The notes under the pieces were generated by a model. The model was not told the DNA's origin and searched no databases. It saw only the letters and a list, made by a program, of their open reading frames with translations. A stretch of DNA of 64,000 bases from Paenibacillus validus NBRC 15382 (GTDB lineage Bacteria > Bacillota > Bacilli > Paenibacillales > NBRC-103111): the NCBI RefSeq assembly GCF_004000985.1, contig NZ_BIMH01000004.1, positions 62,001 through 126,000 on the forward strand. Direction: 5' to 3'. Of this stretch, positions 16,338 through 26,067 are shown in pieces (position 1 is the first letter of the stretch; each line of letters opens with the position of its first letter). A program made the translations under genes and the position numbers.

Positions 16338-17318
16338 TTAGCCTATATTGGCAGCCTTTTTATGATCGATAACCGGGGTGCCGTACATAAAGAATTCTTG
16401 AGGCAGCGGAGAACCATACCAGATGATGCCTTTCTCAAGATCCTCTTCCTTCCAGGTAACCGGCTTCCAGGCCGGATCAAAAATCAAATACCCTGCATCT
16501 CCAAACAACTCGACGCGGTTGCCTCCCGGCTCGAATACGTACAAGAAGTTGGCTTGGCTAATCCCATGCTTGCCTGGGCCTGCGTCAAATTTAATACCGT
16601 TCTCTGTGAAAATATCGGAAATGTCCGACAGGTGCTGCGGATATCCATACCAGTAGCAAATGTGATGCATGCGGGCCTTCCCGCCCAGCGGATCGCCCAT
16701 CATCGCAATCTCATGAACGAGCGGACTTACGCTAAGCCATGCCGCTGCATCCGTTCCATTATTTAATCTAACGTGCTCACGCAGATTAAAGCCAAGCTGA
16801 TTCATCATAAAGTCGACATTGGGCTTCATTTCGCTTGCCATCAAGTTTACATGATCCAGTCGGCGAACCGGAACTCCGCGCGTCGGACGCTTCTGCGGAC
16901 GGTTCAACAAGGGGGTCTTCTTCTCTTCCGGCGCCTGGTAGTATTCGACCTCCCACAGCAGTTCCATCTTATGTCCGTCCGGGGTCGTGAACTGATACGC
17001 AGCCCCGTGACCGTCTTCGTCGTCAAACCATCCTTTGCCAAGACCGGTCTCCTTCACGGCGTTGACACGACGTTCCAGAGCCTGCTTGGAAGACGTACGC
17101 CAAGCGACGTGACCCAATCCCGCTTCCTTCGCTTCCGTCACCTTCAGTGTATGGTGGTAGAAATCTTCATACCCTCTCAGATATACGGACTGTCCTCTTC
17201 TGCCGGTCTCCTCCATGCCTAACAGCTCTTTAAAAAACCACAACGTTTCATCCGGTTTCGGGGAATAAATCTCTACGTGTGCAAGCTGAGCCACATCAAA
17301 AATCGGTTCTTTTTCCAT
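16338..17318 (-). CDS. Extradiol (catechol 2,3-) dioxygenase
   Basis: A 326-residue two-domain vicinal-oxygen-chelate enzyme, similar in length and layout to the catechol 2,3-dioxygenases of Geobacillus (PheB). Fe(II) ligands are visible in [11 protein letters not shown] (His), [11 protein letters not shown] (His) and [12 protein letters not shown] (Glu). It opens the ring of a catechol adjacent to the hydroxyls. GGGAGGG lies 7 nt before the ATG. It follows the monooxygenase gene by about 128 nt, and the two share a terminator. The exact catechol is unknown. Confidence 0.93.
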   Translation of the reverse strand: MEKEPIFDVAQLAHVEIYSPKPDETLWFFKELLGMEETGRRGQSVYLRGYEDFYHHTLKVTEAKEAGLGHVAWRTSSKQALERRVNAVKETGLGKGWFDDEDGHGAAYQFTTPDGHKMELLWEVEYYQAPEEKKTPLLNRPQKRPTRGVPVRRLDHVNLMASEMKPNVDFMMNQLGFNLREHVRLNNGTDAAAWLSVSPLVHEIAMMGDPLGGKARMHHICYWYGYPQHLSDISDIFTENGIKFDAGPGKHGISQANFLYVFEPGGNRVELFGDAGYLIFDPAWKPVTWKEEDLEKGIIWYGSPLPQEFFMYGTPVIDHKKAANIG

Positions 17319-17446
17319 TTTGATACCCTCCCTGATTTTTTCTTTGTCGTATTGAGGATTTCGCTAACTTCCTTAACATTAGGATTGAACCACGTGGAAT
17401 GCGTCCGGCACACCACCCCCTTATCGCGGAAGGTCATTACCGCTTC

Positions 17447-18649
17447 TTACCATACCGGGTCGCCCGGCATACCGAACATCGTCCGTCCGTAAGCGGCCAT
17501 GGAATCCTCGTACAATTGGTTCGGGTGAGATGCCGCCGCGATAAGATCCCGCACAACCAATTCCACTGGGTCTCCTTTAAAGATGGAAGTGCCGCCAAGC
17601 GTTAACAGCGCTTTCAAAGCAAGTTCGGCCGAAGATCTCGCAACATAACCCCGCATGGCGAACAACCGCTCACGTTCCTCGTCGCTTACGGCGATTTTAC
17701 CTTCCTGCTGCCATTCATTCAGCTGGTCGACATAACAGTTAACGACGCCTTCCAACGCATGAAGCTGTATTTTCATCTCGGCCATCACGCGCTGGCTGCT
17801 GGCAGCTTCCTTTTCCTTGGCCCCCATTTTGAACACGCGGACGCGTTTCTCCGTGCGCTCCTGGAACAACGACACGATTTTATCGACGCCACCCAATACG
17901 ACCGGAAGAAAACCTAGCAGGAAGAGGGGCATGAACGGCATGCGGTAAACGGGATCGTTCGGGTCGTAGTCTTTTCCCGCAGGCAGCCCCGTGGCCAGCG
18001 CGCGACCTGCAGGGAAGACCCGATGCAGCGGCACAAAGGCGCCGTCTACGACTACCCCGTTGCTTCCCGAAGCGCGAAGTCCGATCGTATCCCAGTTTTC
18101 CACGATCTTGAAGTCGGACTTCGGCACCGCCATCAAGCAATATTCAGGGCCTTGACCGTCCGGCAGCTCCACGAGAGCGCCAAGCCCGACCCAATCGCTC
18201 CACAGAACTCCGCTGCAGAAATTCCAATGCCCGTAGAGACGATAACCGTCCCCCTCCTTCTCCACACGGCCGATCGGAGCGACAACGTCGGCGAGCAGTC
18301 CGCCCTTCTTGAATATTTCGTCGCTGCCCTTCGTTGGCAGATAAGCCACCCACAATTCGTGCATGGAGTAGAAATAGACGAGCCAACCGGCAGCTACGCT
18401 GTGCCTTGCCACCGTGCGGACGATGTCAACGTACGTCCCCAAGTCTACCTGCAGTCCGCCGTATTTTTTGGGACGCATCAGCTTGTGGAACCCGGCCTCC
18501 TCGATGGCTTGGGCCACTCGTTCGGAGAATCGTGCATTCTTATCGGCTTCTACGGCCTCGGCTTCGGCAAGCTTGCCGATCGCTTCCGCTCTGGCAAGCA
18601 GATCTTCAATCTCCGAATGCGCTTCTGGCTTGAGCTTGTTAATTGCCAT
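17447..18649 (-). CDS. Flavin-dependent aromatic monooxygenase, oxygenase component (HpaH-C2/HsaA type)
   Basis: A 400-residue protein of the acyl-CoA dehydrogenase fold. The pattern HKLMRPKKYGGLQVDLGTYV, ARHSVAAGWLVYFYSMHELW, GHWNFCSGVLWSDWVGLGA and ENWDTIGLRASGSNGVVVDGAFVP is that of group D flavin monooxygenases (p-hydroxyphenylacetate hydroxylase C2, HsaA) rather than a true dehydrogenase. It uses reduced flavin from the partner reductase to hydroxylate a phenol to a catechol. GGAGG lies 9 nt before the ATG at 18649. The palindromic site A lies about 165 nt upstream. Substrate not determinable; phenol or a substituted phenol fits the regulator. Confidence 0.87.
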   Translation of the reverse strand: MAINKLKPEAHSEIEDLLARAEAIGKLAEAEAVEADKNARFSERVAQAIEEAGFHKLMRPKKYGGLQVDLGTYVDIVRTVARHSVAAGWLVYFYSMHELWVAYLPTKGSDEIFKKGGLLADVVAPIGRVEKEGDGYRLYGHWNFCSGVLWSDWVGLGALVELPDGQGPEYCLMAVPKSDFKIVENWDTIGLRASGSNGVVVDGAFVPLHRVFPAGRALATGLPAGKDYDPNDPVYRMPFMPLFLLGFLPVVLGGVDKIVSLFQERTEKRVRVFKMGAKEKEAASSQRVMAEMKIQLHALEGVVNCYVDQLNEWQQEGKIAVSDEERERLFAMRGYVARSSAELALKALLTLGGTSIFKGDPVELVVRDLIAAASHPNQLYEDSMAAYGRTMFGMPGDPVW

Positions 18650-18814
18650 TTTCACATGCCTCCTTTAGTTAAACGCTTTCATTTTGTTGGGATTCAACCC
18701 GCTACCGCTCTTCCCCCATCACTCCTTGGTTTTTCTTATGAACTAATCATAAACAATTTTCGATTTACAATATGCAGACAATTATGCGGATTCAAGAGTC
18801 AATTTTCCGCTGTA

Positions 18815-18833
18815 TTCATATGAATCGTATGAA
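18815..18833. promoter_or_regulatory. Cluster operator, site A
   Basis: TTCATATGAATCGTATGAA: nine-base arms around a central A with one mismatch. It differs from site B (16236-16254) by G/A and C/T transitions only. It lies upstream of the monooxygenase gene and next to the tail of the terminator for the neighbouring small gene. Inferred to be a regulator binding site. Confidence 0.65.
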
Positions 18834-18835
18834 AC

Positions 18836-18866
18836 GAAAAACCCGAGCGACATTCATCGCTCGGGT
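18836..18866 (-). terminator. Terminator of the 78-residue protein gene
   Basis: ACCCGAGCGA and TCGCTCGGGT (18841-18850 and 18857-18866) form a perfect 10-bp stem with a CATTCA loop. On the minus strand it is followed by TTTTCG. It separates the small gene from the aromatic cluster. Confidence 0.85.
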
Positions 18867-18893
18867 CATCTTCAAGGACTTTTTTGTTTTCGG

Positions 18894-19130
18894 CTAGGTC
18901 AGATGAGTGTTCTTTTTTATTTGAAGGGAGGATTGGATGGACTCTTTGCGAAGCAGCTCATGTACCGTATGGGCATCGGCAACAAAAAATAAATCGCACT
19001 TTATCAGGTTGCACAGCGCCTTTTGGGCTGCTTCCAAAGCTGTCTGTTCACATTGTAAGAGATAATAGCAGATGCTGTAACAGTCAGTTTCATGCTTTTT
19101 TAAAGTGGATAAGCGTTCCATAGTTTCCAA
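18894..19130 (-). CDS. Small hypothetical protein, cysteine-containing, helical
   Basis: A 78-residue protein starting METMERLSTLKKHETDCYSI. It is predicted helical, with CYSICYYLLQCEQTALEAAQ and several cysteines (about residues 17, 21, 27, 40 and 45), and no membrane segment. I do not recognise a characterised family. The pattern slightly recalls the first helices of sigma-factor region 2, which is not enough for a call. A strong terminator follows, supporting a real single-gene unit. Confidence 0.6.
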   Translation of the reverse strand: METMERLSTLKKHETDCYSICYYLLQCEQTALEAAQKALCNLIKCDLFFVADAHTVHELLRKESIQSSLQIKKNTHLT

Positions 19131-19324
19131 GTGAACTCATCCCTCGCGTTTACTTTTGAAGCATGCGAACTTCAACTTTTTTGCTTATCCCCTATTTTAA
19201 AGCGTTTTTCCTTGTTGGATAGTACTATATTGTTCTAGTACCCTGGAGAGACGGTCTGCCGCAGTAAATTTTGTATATACTCATTGCAATTCGCACAGCT
19301 TATATAGATAAAGGAGGGATTCGC

Positions 19325-20854
19325 TTGGTGTTTATTTTGGGGCTGTATCTCATAAATACACTCTTGATGTTAATCGTTGCGGTACGCGAAGCACGCAAGC
19401 CGGCCAAGGCTTTGTTCTGGCTAACCATCAGTCTTATTATACCTGTCATCGGATTTGGACTGTATCTCTGCACATCCAATCCTGTGCGTATACGTGGAGA
19501 AAGACTGACCTCTCCGCATAATGAGACGGACACGCTGCCTGGTTCATTTAGCCGCTCAGCCTCGGCTATCGCCCATGCTTTACGCCATTTGACCGTGCAT
19601 GGGCTTCGGACCGGCCGTGTTCAGGTGCTGATTAACGGCATCGAAACCTATGAGAAACTTATCGAATCCTTACAGAACGTACAAAGAACAATTGATATCG
19701 AGTATTTCATATACCGCGATGATCAGATAGGCAGGCGCATCACCGACCTGCTGATCGAACGGTCCGCAGCCGGCGTGCGGGTCCGCTTTATTCGAGACGG
19801 TTGGGGAAGCCGGAAATTTCCGCGGGCTCAAATCCTTCGAATGATGGATGCGGGGATTGAGTGCCGCACGTTTTTTCCAATGCGCTTCCCATGGGTACTG
19901 TCCAATTGGAATTACCGGGATCATTGCAAGATCGTTGTCATTGACGGAGCGGAAGCCTATACAGGCGGTATCAATGTCGGGTATGAGTATACCGGGTTGA
20001 AACCAAACGTAGGGTTCTGGCGCGACACCCATCTGTTCATCGCAGGTGAGGCTGCCGTGGACTTACTGGCCGTTTTCGATTCCCACTGGGGGATCGCTTC
20101 TCCGGAACAGAGCCGGACGAAGACACGTTCGAACGCCAACATTGCGCCTACACGTAAGCCCATTCAGCAGCCAAGTCCATTTTCGAAAAATATCGACCCT
20201 TCCGGCAGGGCCGCAATTTCCGGCTGGTTGACCGAATGGAGCGTCGAACCGGGCACCACAGCTGGCAGCGGTACTGACACCGGTCAGCAGAAAGAAGCGC
20301 TGCATGAAGCTTACGTGCAGACGCTGGAAGGCAACCCCGGAATTCCTACTCCAGTTATCCGGGAAGCGTACTTCATTTGTCTGACCCAAGCGGACCGGAC
20401 ACTTGATATCACAACCCCCTATTTTGTGCCCGATGCAGATATTATGATGGCCATCAAGACAGCCGCGGCGCGTGGAGTACGGGTAAGAATGCTGGTTCCC
20501 CGCCAATCGGATCAAAAAATCGTTGATCTAGCAAGCCTCACTTACTACGGAGAATTGTTGGAAGCCGGGGTTCATATTTACCAATACGACAAAGGGATGC
20601 TGCACGCGAAGGTGATGATCATCGATGGCGAAATTGCCGAAGTCGGCGCCGCCAATTATGATCTGAGAAGTTTCCGCCTTGATTACGAGGTATGCGAAAT
20701 CTTGTACAGTGTCGGCGTGGCGCGTGAACTTACCGAGCAATTCGAGCGCGATCTCCTTGATTCCGTACAGCTGCGCATCGAAGATTTGGTTCAGCGTTCC
20801 CTTCCGCGCCGAACGCTGGAGCAAGCGGCGCGCCTGCTTGCTCCGCTGCTGTAG
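19325..20854 (+). CDS. cls: Cardiolipin synthase (phospholipase D family)
   Basis: A 509-residue membrane enzyme that joins two phosphatidylglycerols into cardiolipin. There are two N-terminal transmembrane helices (from FILGLYLINTLLML), then two HKD motifs: HCKIVVIDGAEAYTGGINVG and HAKVMIIDGEIAEVGAANYD. AAGGAGG lies 7 nt before a TTG at 19325 (the next codon, GTG at 19328, is an alternative); an in-frame ATG further upstream lacks such a site. About 60 residues between the HKD domains (near 280-320) look low-conservation. It appears to be a single-gene unit. A GTACTA/TAGTAC inverted repeat lies upstream at 19222-19241. Confidence 0.92.
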   Translation: MVFILGLYLINTLLMLIVAVREARKPAKALFWLTISLIIPVIGFGLYLCTSNPVRIRGERLTSPHNETDTLPGSFSRSASAIAHALRHLTVHGLRTGRVQVLINGIETYEKLIESLQNVQRTIDIEYFIYRDDQIGRRITDLLIERSAAGVRVRFIRDGWGSRKFPRAQILRMMDAGIECRTFFPMRFPWVLSNWNYRDHCKIVVIDGAEAYTGGINVGYEYTGLKPNVGFWRDTHLFIAGEAAVDLLAVFDSHWGIASPEQSRTKTRSNANIAPTRKPIQQPSPFSKNIDPSGRAAISGWLTEWSVEPGTTAGSGTDTGQQKEALHEAYVQTLEGNPGIPTPVIREAYFICLTQADRTLDITTPYFVPDADIMMAIKTAAARGVRVRMLVPRQSDQKIVDLASLTYYGELLEAGVHIYQYDKGMLHAKVMIIDGEIAEVGAANYDLRSFRLDYEVCEILYSVGVARELTEQFERDLLDSVQLRIEDLVQRSLPRRTLEQAARLLAPLL

Positions 20855-20981
20855 CCTGCAGGACAGACATGGATTGGTTTGCCGCACAAGGTCAACTGGC
20901 ATACACGCGAATATGCTTCATAAACTAATAAAATAAATGATGACCCTCATTTTTTTATTATAATACAAAGGAGCATGTTTG

Positions 20982-22166
20982 ATGGATAGACTTCCTCCGG
21001 ATCATGCAGCGCCGCTGCATATACCGCAGCCCATAAGGGATGACGGTGCAGGCGCAACCGATACCGGTCCGCGTGACGTCATGCGGGATCTTGAGAATCC
21101 CGATATGTTGGTTCCACCGGCTACTGACTCCGGTACGGTCCCCAATCTGAAGTTTTCATTCTCCGACACCCATATGCGCTTAGAGCACGGCGGCTGGGCG
21201 CGGGAGGTGACGGTAAGAGAGCTGCCGGTCGCGACTACGCTTTCCGGTGTGAATATGCGGCTGACGCCGGGCGGCGTACGGGAGTTACACTGGCACAAAC
21301 AAGCGGAGTGGGCTTTCATGATCAGCGGCCGGGCGCGCATTACTGCAGTTGATCAGGACGGGCGAAACTTTATCGATGATATGGGCGTAGGCGACCTGTG
21401 GTATTTTCCACCCGGCATCCCGCATTCGATTCAAGGCTTGGAGGAAGGCTGCGAGTTTCTGCTGGTCTTCGACGACGGCCGTTTTTCCGAGAATGATACC
21501 TTCACCATCTCCGACTGGTTCGCTCACACGCCGAAGGACGTACTGGCTGCGAACTTCGGCGTGCCGGAAAGCGCCTTTTCCCATATCCCGTCGAAGCAGC
21601 GATATTTGTTTCAGAGCAAGGTGCCCGGTGCGCTTGAAACCCAAAAGGTCGCGGATCCGTACGGCACTGTGCCGAAAAGCTTCAAACACCGGCTGCTCGC
21701 TCAGGAACCGATTCGCACTCCCGGCGGTACGGTGCGTATCGTAGATTCCTCCAACTTCCCCATCTCGATTACCATTGCCGGAGCGCTGGTGGAAATCGAG
21801 CCGGGCGGGATGCGAGAGATGCACTGGCACCCGAACAACGACGAATGGCAATATTATCTATCGGGCAAGGGACGAATGACGGTATTCGCGGCCGACGGCA
21901 CGGCCCGCACCTTCAACTACAGAGCCGGAGACGTCGGCTACGTGCCGTTTGCCTGCGGGCATTACATTCAAAATACCGGCGACCGGACGCTCTGGTTTCT
22001 AGAGATGTTCAAGAGCGACCGCTTCGCCGATATTTCCTTGAACCAGTGGATGGCGCTAACCCCGCACGAGCTTGTACAGGATACCTTGCATGTTGGACCT
22101 GAATTCATGGAGGTGCTGCGCAAAGAAAAATGGCCTGTTGTCAAGTACATGAACAGCTCCAACTAA
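20982..22166 (+). CDS. Oxalate decarboxylase (bicupin)
   Basis: A 394-residue Mn-dependent bicupin of the OxdC/OxdD family, converting oxalate to formate and CO2. Cupin 1 ligands: His103, His105, Glu109 ([10 protein letters not shown]) and His148. Cupin 2: His281, His283, Glu288 ([10 protein letters not shown]) and His327. The active-site lid reads SENDT at residues 169-173; in B. subtilis OxdC it is SENST, whose Glu directs decarboxylation. AAAGGAG lies 8 nt before the ATG. A bidirectional terminator follows. OxdD of B. subtilis is a spore coat protein; which paralogue this matches is unclear. Confidence 0.93.
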   Translation: MDRLPPDHAAPLHIPQPIRDDGAGATDTGPRDVMRDLENPDMLVPPATDSGTVPNLKFSFSDTHMRLEHGGWAREVTVRELPVATTLSGVNMRLTPGGVRELHWHKQAEWAFMISGRARITAVDQDGRNFIDDMGVGDLWYFPPGIPHSIQGLEEGCEFLLVFDDGRFSENDTFTISDWFAHTPKDVLAANFGVPESAFSHIPSKQRYLFQSKVPGALETQKVADPYGTVPKSFKHRLLAQEPIRTPGGTVRIVDSSNFPISITIAGALVEIEPGGMREMHWHPNNDEWQYYLSGKGRMTVFAADGTARTFNYRAGDVGYVPFACGHYIQNTGDRTLWFLEMFKSDRFADISLNQWMALTPHELVQDTLHVGPEFMEVLRKEKWPVVKYMNSSN

Positions 22167-22170
22167 CGCC

Positions 22171-22207
22171 AAGAACCGTACCCCGATATAGAGGGTACGG
22201 TTCTTTA
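22171..22207. terminator. Bidirectional terminator between oxdC-like gene and efp
   Basis: AAGAACCGTACCC (22171-22183) and GGGTACGGTTCTT (22193-22205) form a perfect 13-bp stem with a 9-nt loop between the convergent genes. T-runs are short on both sides (TTCTTT), so efficiency is uncertain. Confidence 0.7.
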
Positions 22208-22225
22208 GGCGTGGGAAGGACGTCT

Positions 22226-22783
22226 TTACGCCCGCGAAATGTATTGACCTTCGCGAGTATCGATCAGCAGCACATCGCCTTCATTAATGAAGAGCGGCAC
22301 TTGAACGTTGAGGCCGGTTTCGACTTTGGCGTTTTTGGTCGCGCCTTGCGCAGTGTTGCCTTTGATGCCCGGCTCGGTTTCGACGACTTTCAGCTCGACG
22401 CTGTTCGGCAGGTTGATCCCCAGGATCTCGCCTTGATAGCTCAAGATGTTGATCATCATGTTTTCTTTAAGGAAATTCAATTCCCATTCGATTTGCTTTT
22501 GATCGAGGTTGATTTGGTCGAACGTTTCCGTGTCCATGAACGTATGCTCTTTACCGCTCGCATACAGGTACTGCATCTGGCGGTTCTCAATATGAGCGCG
22601 GCTAACGTTCTCGCCGGCGCGGAATGTACGCTCGACGGTGTTGCCGTTGCGCAGGTTTTTCAGCTTGGAACGGACGAAGGCCGCGCCTTTACCCGGTTTT
22701 ACGTGCTGGAAATCGATAACCGTGAACAAATCGTGGTCCACTTCAATGGTTAAGCCTGTTTTAAAATCGTTAACTGAAATCAC
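22226..22783 (-). CDS. efp: Translation elongation factor P
   Basis: A 185-residue EF-P, which relieves ribosome stalling at polyproline. It has the KOW-like N-domain with the loop [15 protein letters not shown], where the Lys at the tip (about residue 32) is the modified residue in Bacillus, followed by the OB domains ending [17 protein letters not shown]. Start is a GTG at 22783 with GGGAGG 9 nt upstream. It is downstream of the Xaa-Pro peptidase gene, as in B. subtilis yqhT-efp. Confidence 0.97.
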   Translation of the reverse strand: MISVNDFKTGLTIEVDHDLFTVIDFQHVKPGKGAAFVRSKLKNLRNGNTVERTFRAGENVSRAHIENRQMQYLYASGKEHTFMDTETFDQINLDQKQIEWELNFLKENMMINILSYQGEILGINLPNSVELKVVETEPGIKGNTAQGATKNAKVETGLNVQVPLFINEGDVLLIDTREGQYISRA

Positions 22784-22843
22784 TTTAAAAAACCTCCCTA
22801 AAAATGTGAGCAGACGGCGTACCGCCGCTACCAGGTGTAAGCT

Positions 22844-23917
22844 TTATGGAATCACAATCAAGTCTTTGCTTGATTGCGTCAACCTGCGGTTACCGTTCTC
22901 TGTAATGACGATGTCGTCTTCAATGCGTACTCCGCCGAAGCCGGGTAAATAAATGCCAGGCTCGACCGTTACAACCATCCCCGGCTCCAGCACGATATCT
23001 CCCTGTACGGAGAGCCGCGGCGCTTCGTGAATTTCCATCCCGAGCCCGTGGCCGGTGCCGTGTCCGAAGAAATCGCCGTAGCCGTGCCGCTTGATGACGT
23101 CGCGGGCGACGGCATCCGCTTCCCGTCCGGTCATGCCCGGACGAATGCGGCTCAACGCTTCAAGCTGCGCTTCCAGCACAATACCGTAGATCTCACGGTG
23201 CTTGTCCGCAGGCTTACCTAGTACGACGGTACGCGTAATGTCGGAGCAATATCCTTGATAGTACGCGCCGAAATCGAGCTTGACAAATTCGTCGGTGCCG
23301 ATGACCCGGTCGCTTGCTTTACCGTGCGGCAGTGCGGAACGTTCGCCCGATGCGACGATCGTTTCGAACGAAGTCGAAGCCGCTCCGTGCTTGCGTACGA
23401 ACATCTCGATCTCGAGCGCGATGTCCTTCTCCTTCAACCCCGGCTTCAATAAGCCTAAGATATGGGAGAACGTGCGATCCGCCAGATCAGCCGCCGCTTG
23501 CATAATTGCGATTTCCGTGTCGTCCTTGATCAAGCGCAGCGTTTCGACGAGCTTATCCGTAGGAACCAGGTCGATGCCGTTCAGTGCTTTGCCGTACGAA
23601 ACGTAGGAGGCGTAAGTCAGATCCTGCTGCTCGAACCCGAGCTTGCGGAGCCCTGCGCCCGTCAATATGTCCAGAATCGTTACCATCGGGTTCGGAGCGT
23701 GCTCCACCACTTCGTAGCCTATCGCTTGCTGCGGGGCCTGCGTCATGTAACGGAAATCCGTTAACAGCACCGCCCGCTGGCCTGTGATCAGCACATAGCC
23801 GGCCGATCCGGTAAACCCGGTCATGTACATCCGGTTCGTGGCGTTCGTAATCAGCAAAGCTTGCAGCCCTTGCTGTTCCATGATCGACCGAAGCCGGTTT
23901 ATTCGCTGCTGCTGCAT
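22844..23917 (-). CDS. Xaa-Pro aminopeptidase (M24B, YqhT-like)
   Basis: A 357-residue metallopeptidase that removes N-terminal residues preceding proline. The N-terminal creatinase-like domain (residues 1-125) is followed by the pita-bread catalytic domain. Metal ligands are visible in VKLDFGAYYQGYCSDITRT (two Asp), GHGTGHGLGMEIHE (His), VVTVEPGIYLPG (Glu) and VRIEDD (Glu). It overlaps closely with aroQ (2 nt apart) and precedes efp, a conserved Bacillales order. Confidence 0.95.
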   Translation of the reverse strand: MQQQRINRLRSIMEQQGLQALLITNATNRMYMTGFTGSAGYVLITGQRAVLLTDFRYMTQAPQQAIGYEVVEHAPNPMVTILDILTGAGLRKLGFEQQDLTYASYVSYGKALNGIDLVPTDKLVETLRLIKDDTEIAIMQAAADLADRTFSHILGLLKPGLKEKDIALEIEMFVRKHGAASTSFETIVASGERSALPHGKASDRVIGTDEFVKLDFGAYYQGYCSDITRTVVLGKPADKHREIYGIVLEAQLEALSRIRPGMTGREADAVARDVIKRHGYGDFFGHGTGHGLGMEIHEAPRLSVQGDIVLEPGMVVTVEPGIYLPGFGGVRIEDDIVITENGNRRLTQSSKDLIVIP

Positions 23918-23919
23918 CG

Positions 23920-24366
23920 TTATCCCTCCGAACGTTCAAAATGTAGAACGAGCGCTCGCAAGCCGAGCTCGTAGCTGTCCGCGCCAAAACCGGCGATCTG
24001 TCCGAGAGCGACCGGAGCCAGCACCGAAACGTGTCGAAACGATTCCCTTTTATGAATATTCGAGAGATGAACCTCAACGGTCGGAATCGCTACCGTACTG
24101 ATCGCATCGCGCAGCGCGTAGCTATAATGGGTGAAAGCGCCCGGATTAATAAGAATGCCATCCTTCGTGCCGTAAGCGCTATGTATGCGGTCGATCAATT
24201 CGCCTTCGTGGTTCGATTGGAAGCTCTCAAGTCCGACACCTAAAGCACCGGCCACTTTGCCCAGCTTCTCTACGATTGTTTGCAGCGTTAGCGTTCCGTA
24301 AACACCCGGCTCACGAACACCGAGCATGTTCAAATTCGGCCCGTTCAACAACAAGATTTGTTTCAC
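23920..24366 (-). CDS. aroQ: 3-dehydroquinate dehydratase, type II
   Basis: A 148-residue type II dehydroquinase of the shikimate pathway. It starts [20 protein letters not shown] and has the catalytic Tyr in [34 protein letters not shown] and the His in [14 protein letters not shown]. The length is that of the dodecameric family. It is translated just before the peptidase gene (2-nt gap). Equivalent to yqhS in the B. subtilis map. Confidence 0.97.
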   Translation of the reverse strand: MKQILLLNGPNLNMLGVREPGVYGTLTLQTIVEKLGKVAGALGVGLESFQSNHEGELIDRIHSAYGTKDGILINPGAFTHYSYALRDAISTVAIPTVEVHLSNIHKRESFRHVSVLAPVALGQIAGFGADSYELGLRALVLHFERSEG

Positions 24367-24444
24367 CGAATGTCCTCCTTACCGTGAAAAACAGCACAAC
24401 CTTTGCTATTTTACCATATGTTTCATCGGTTTGAGAACTTTTTT

Positions 24445-24957
24445 TTACACAGCCTCCGGCGTTCCCGGCTTTTTACGGTAGGGCTCGCGGCTTCGCTCAT
24501 CCGTAAATTCGAAGGAAATCGAGTATCCGATGAACAATCCCCAAATCAAGAACAGGCAAGCGTCGGTCAAGATCGTATTCAAATCCATACGGATCATCCA
24601 CGGCATCATTCCCGTAACCGGTCCGATGAACATAAAGATGGCCGCCCACCATGCGCCGCCGTAAAAGAGACCAAACCAGGAGCCTCGTGCTTTTGCCAGA
24701 ATGAGGGCATACAATAAAGCGGCGGCGACGGACATCACAATAAAGGCGCCCCAACCGAGTAAATATCCCGGCCAGGAGGACAGAAAGGAATGCAAGAAAA
24801 ACGGCTCCAATAAAAATCCGGGCGACAGCGAGGTGAAATGAAAATAATGTTCAATGATTTTCAATCCGCCCCAGATCAGGCCGGCAAATAACCCGATATA
24901 GAACGCGAACGTCCATTTATTTGTCTTGGCTTGTTCATGACGTTGTTGCTGCTGCAT
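24445..24957 (-). CDS. yqhR: YqhR-like membrane protein
   Basis: A 170-residue protein with about four transmembrane helices. It has FAFYIGLFAGLIWGGLKI, a second helix around SSWPGYLLGWGAFI, then GLFYGGAWWAAIFMFIGPVTGM and a final helix, ending in a charged tail. It matches the conserved YqhR family of unknown function. The ATG at 24957 follows GGAGGAGGGA by about 8 nt; the frame is open to 25002. It is divergent from yqhQ, the same arrangement as in B. subtilis. Confidence 0.85.
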   Translation of the reverse strand: MQQQQRHEQAKTNKWTFAFYIGLFAGLIWGGLKIIEHYFHFTSLSPGFLLEPFFLHSFLSSWPGYLLGWGAFIVMSVAAALLYALILAKARGSWFGLFYGGAWWAAIFMFIGPVTGMMPWMIRMDLNTILTDACLFLIWGLFIGYSISFEFTDERSREPYRKKPGTPEAV

Positions 24958-25106
24958 AAGCTTCGTCCCTCCTCCATTTCCGATCATGCCTAGTATGACC
25001 AAAACTGCGGCCGATAAACAAGTAGCATTATGCGCGCCGATTCGTTACAATAAATACACGGTATCCTCATCGCTAACCATTCATTCCAAAAAGTAGGTGC
25101 ATCGTT

Positions 25107-26039
25107 GTGTCGAACAATCAGCAACAAGCGATATACGGCGGACAAGCCGTCATTGAAGGTGTCATGTTTGCCGGTCAGAAGGTCCATGTGACCGCCGTTA
25201 GACGTAAAGACCAGACCATTCAGTATTTGGAAGTGCCGAAAAAAGAAATACCCTGGGTGCAAACGCTCAAAAAAATCCCTTTTATCCGCGGTATCGTCGG
25301 GATCGTGGAAGCGAGCGCGAAGGGCGCCCAGCATTTGAATTTTGCCGCTGAAGTGTTTGCGGAAGAGGATAACGACGCGAAGCAAGAAAAGAAAGAATCC
25401 GTCGCGGCCAAAATATCGATGTACCTCGGCGTCGCATTCATCGGAATCTTATCGTTCTTGTTCGGAAAATTCGTCTTTACCCTCGTTCCCACGGCGGTCG
25501 AGCAAGTGGTATTCGGAAACATGTTCGAGAATCAAATCGGCCACAATTTAATTGAAGGCTTAATCAAAATCGTTCTGCTCGTCGGCTATATTTACGCCAT
25601 ATCGCTCACCCCGATGATCAAACGATTGTTCCAATACCATGGCGCCGAGCATAAGGTGATCAGCGCTTATGAAGCCGGCGTCGAGCTGACCGTGAAGAAC
25701 GTGCAGCAGTTCAATACGCTGCATTATCGCTGCGGCAGCAGCTTTATCGTCTTCACGGTGCTGATTGGCGTTGTGATCTACTCGTTCTTCGAATATAACT
25801 CGTTCATCGAACGTATCGTGCAGCGGATCGTGCTGCTGCCGGTCGTTATCGGCGTTTCGTATGAAGCGCTGCGGTTTACGAACAACTTAAGAGAAGTGCC
25901 TGTGCTTCGCTATCTCGGGTATCCGGGGCTATGGCTGCAGCTGCTGACTACGAAAGAACCTGACGATTCGCAGGTGGAAGTGTCCATCGCTTCCTTCAAC
26001 CGCATGCGGGAAATCGACCGGCAGATGCAAAATCAATAA
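25107..26039 (+). CDS. yqhQ: YqhQ-like DUF1385 membrane protein
   Basis: A 310-residue DUF1385 protein. It starts with the family signature IYGGQAVIEGVMFAGQ, then has GIVGIVEASAKGAQHLNFAA, three to four transmembrane segments from about residue 105, and the conserved LFQYHGAEHKVISAYEAG and LHYRCGSSFIVF blocks. It may bind a metal or cofactor, but the function is unknown. Start is a GTG at 25107 with AGGTG upstream. A small membrane-protein gene follows. Confidence 0.88.
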   Translation: MSNNQQQAIYGGQAVIEGVMFAGQKVHVTAVRRKDQTIQYLEVPKKEIPWVQTLKKIPFIRGIVGIVEASAKGAQHLNFAAEVFAEEDNDAKQEKKESVAAKISMYLGVAFIGILSFLFGKFVFTLVPTAVEQVVFGNMFENQIGHNLIEGLIKIVLLVGYIYAISLTPMIKRLFQYHGAEHKVISAYEAGVELTVKNVQQFNTLHYRCGSSFIVFTVLIGVVIYSFFEYNSFIERIVQRIVLLPVVIGVSYEALRFTNNLREVPVLRYLGYPGLWLQLLTTKEPDDSQVEVSIASFNRMREIDRQMQNQ

Positions 26040-26067
26040 CTTCGATTCTGTAAAGGGGGCTCCTCAC

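Noticed and set aside
19222-19241. GTACTA/TAGTAC inverted repeat upstream of cardiolipin synthase
   Set aside because: Short arms with an 8-nt gap and no second copy; not enough to call an operator.
20955-20966. TATAAT-like sequence just before the oxalate decarboxylase gene
   Set aside because: It lies almost on the Shine-Dalgarno; a transcript from it would have essentially no leader.
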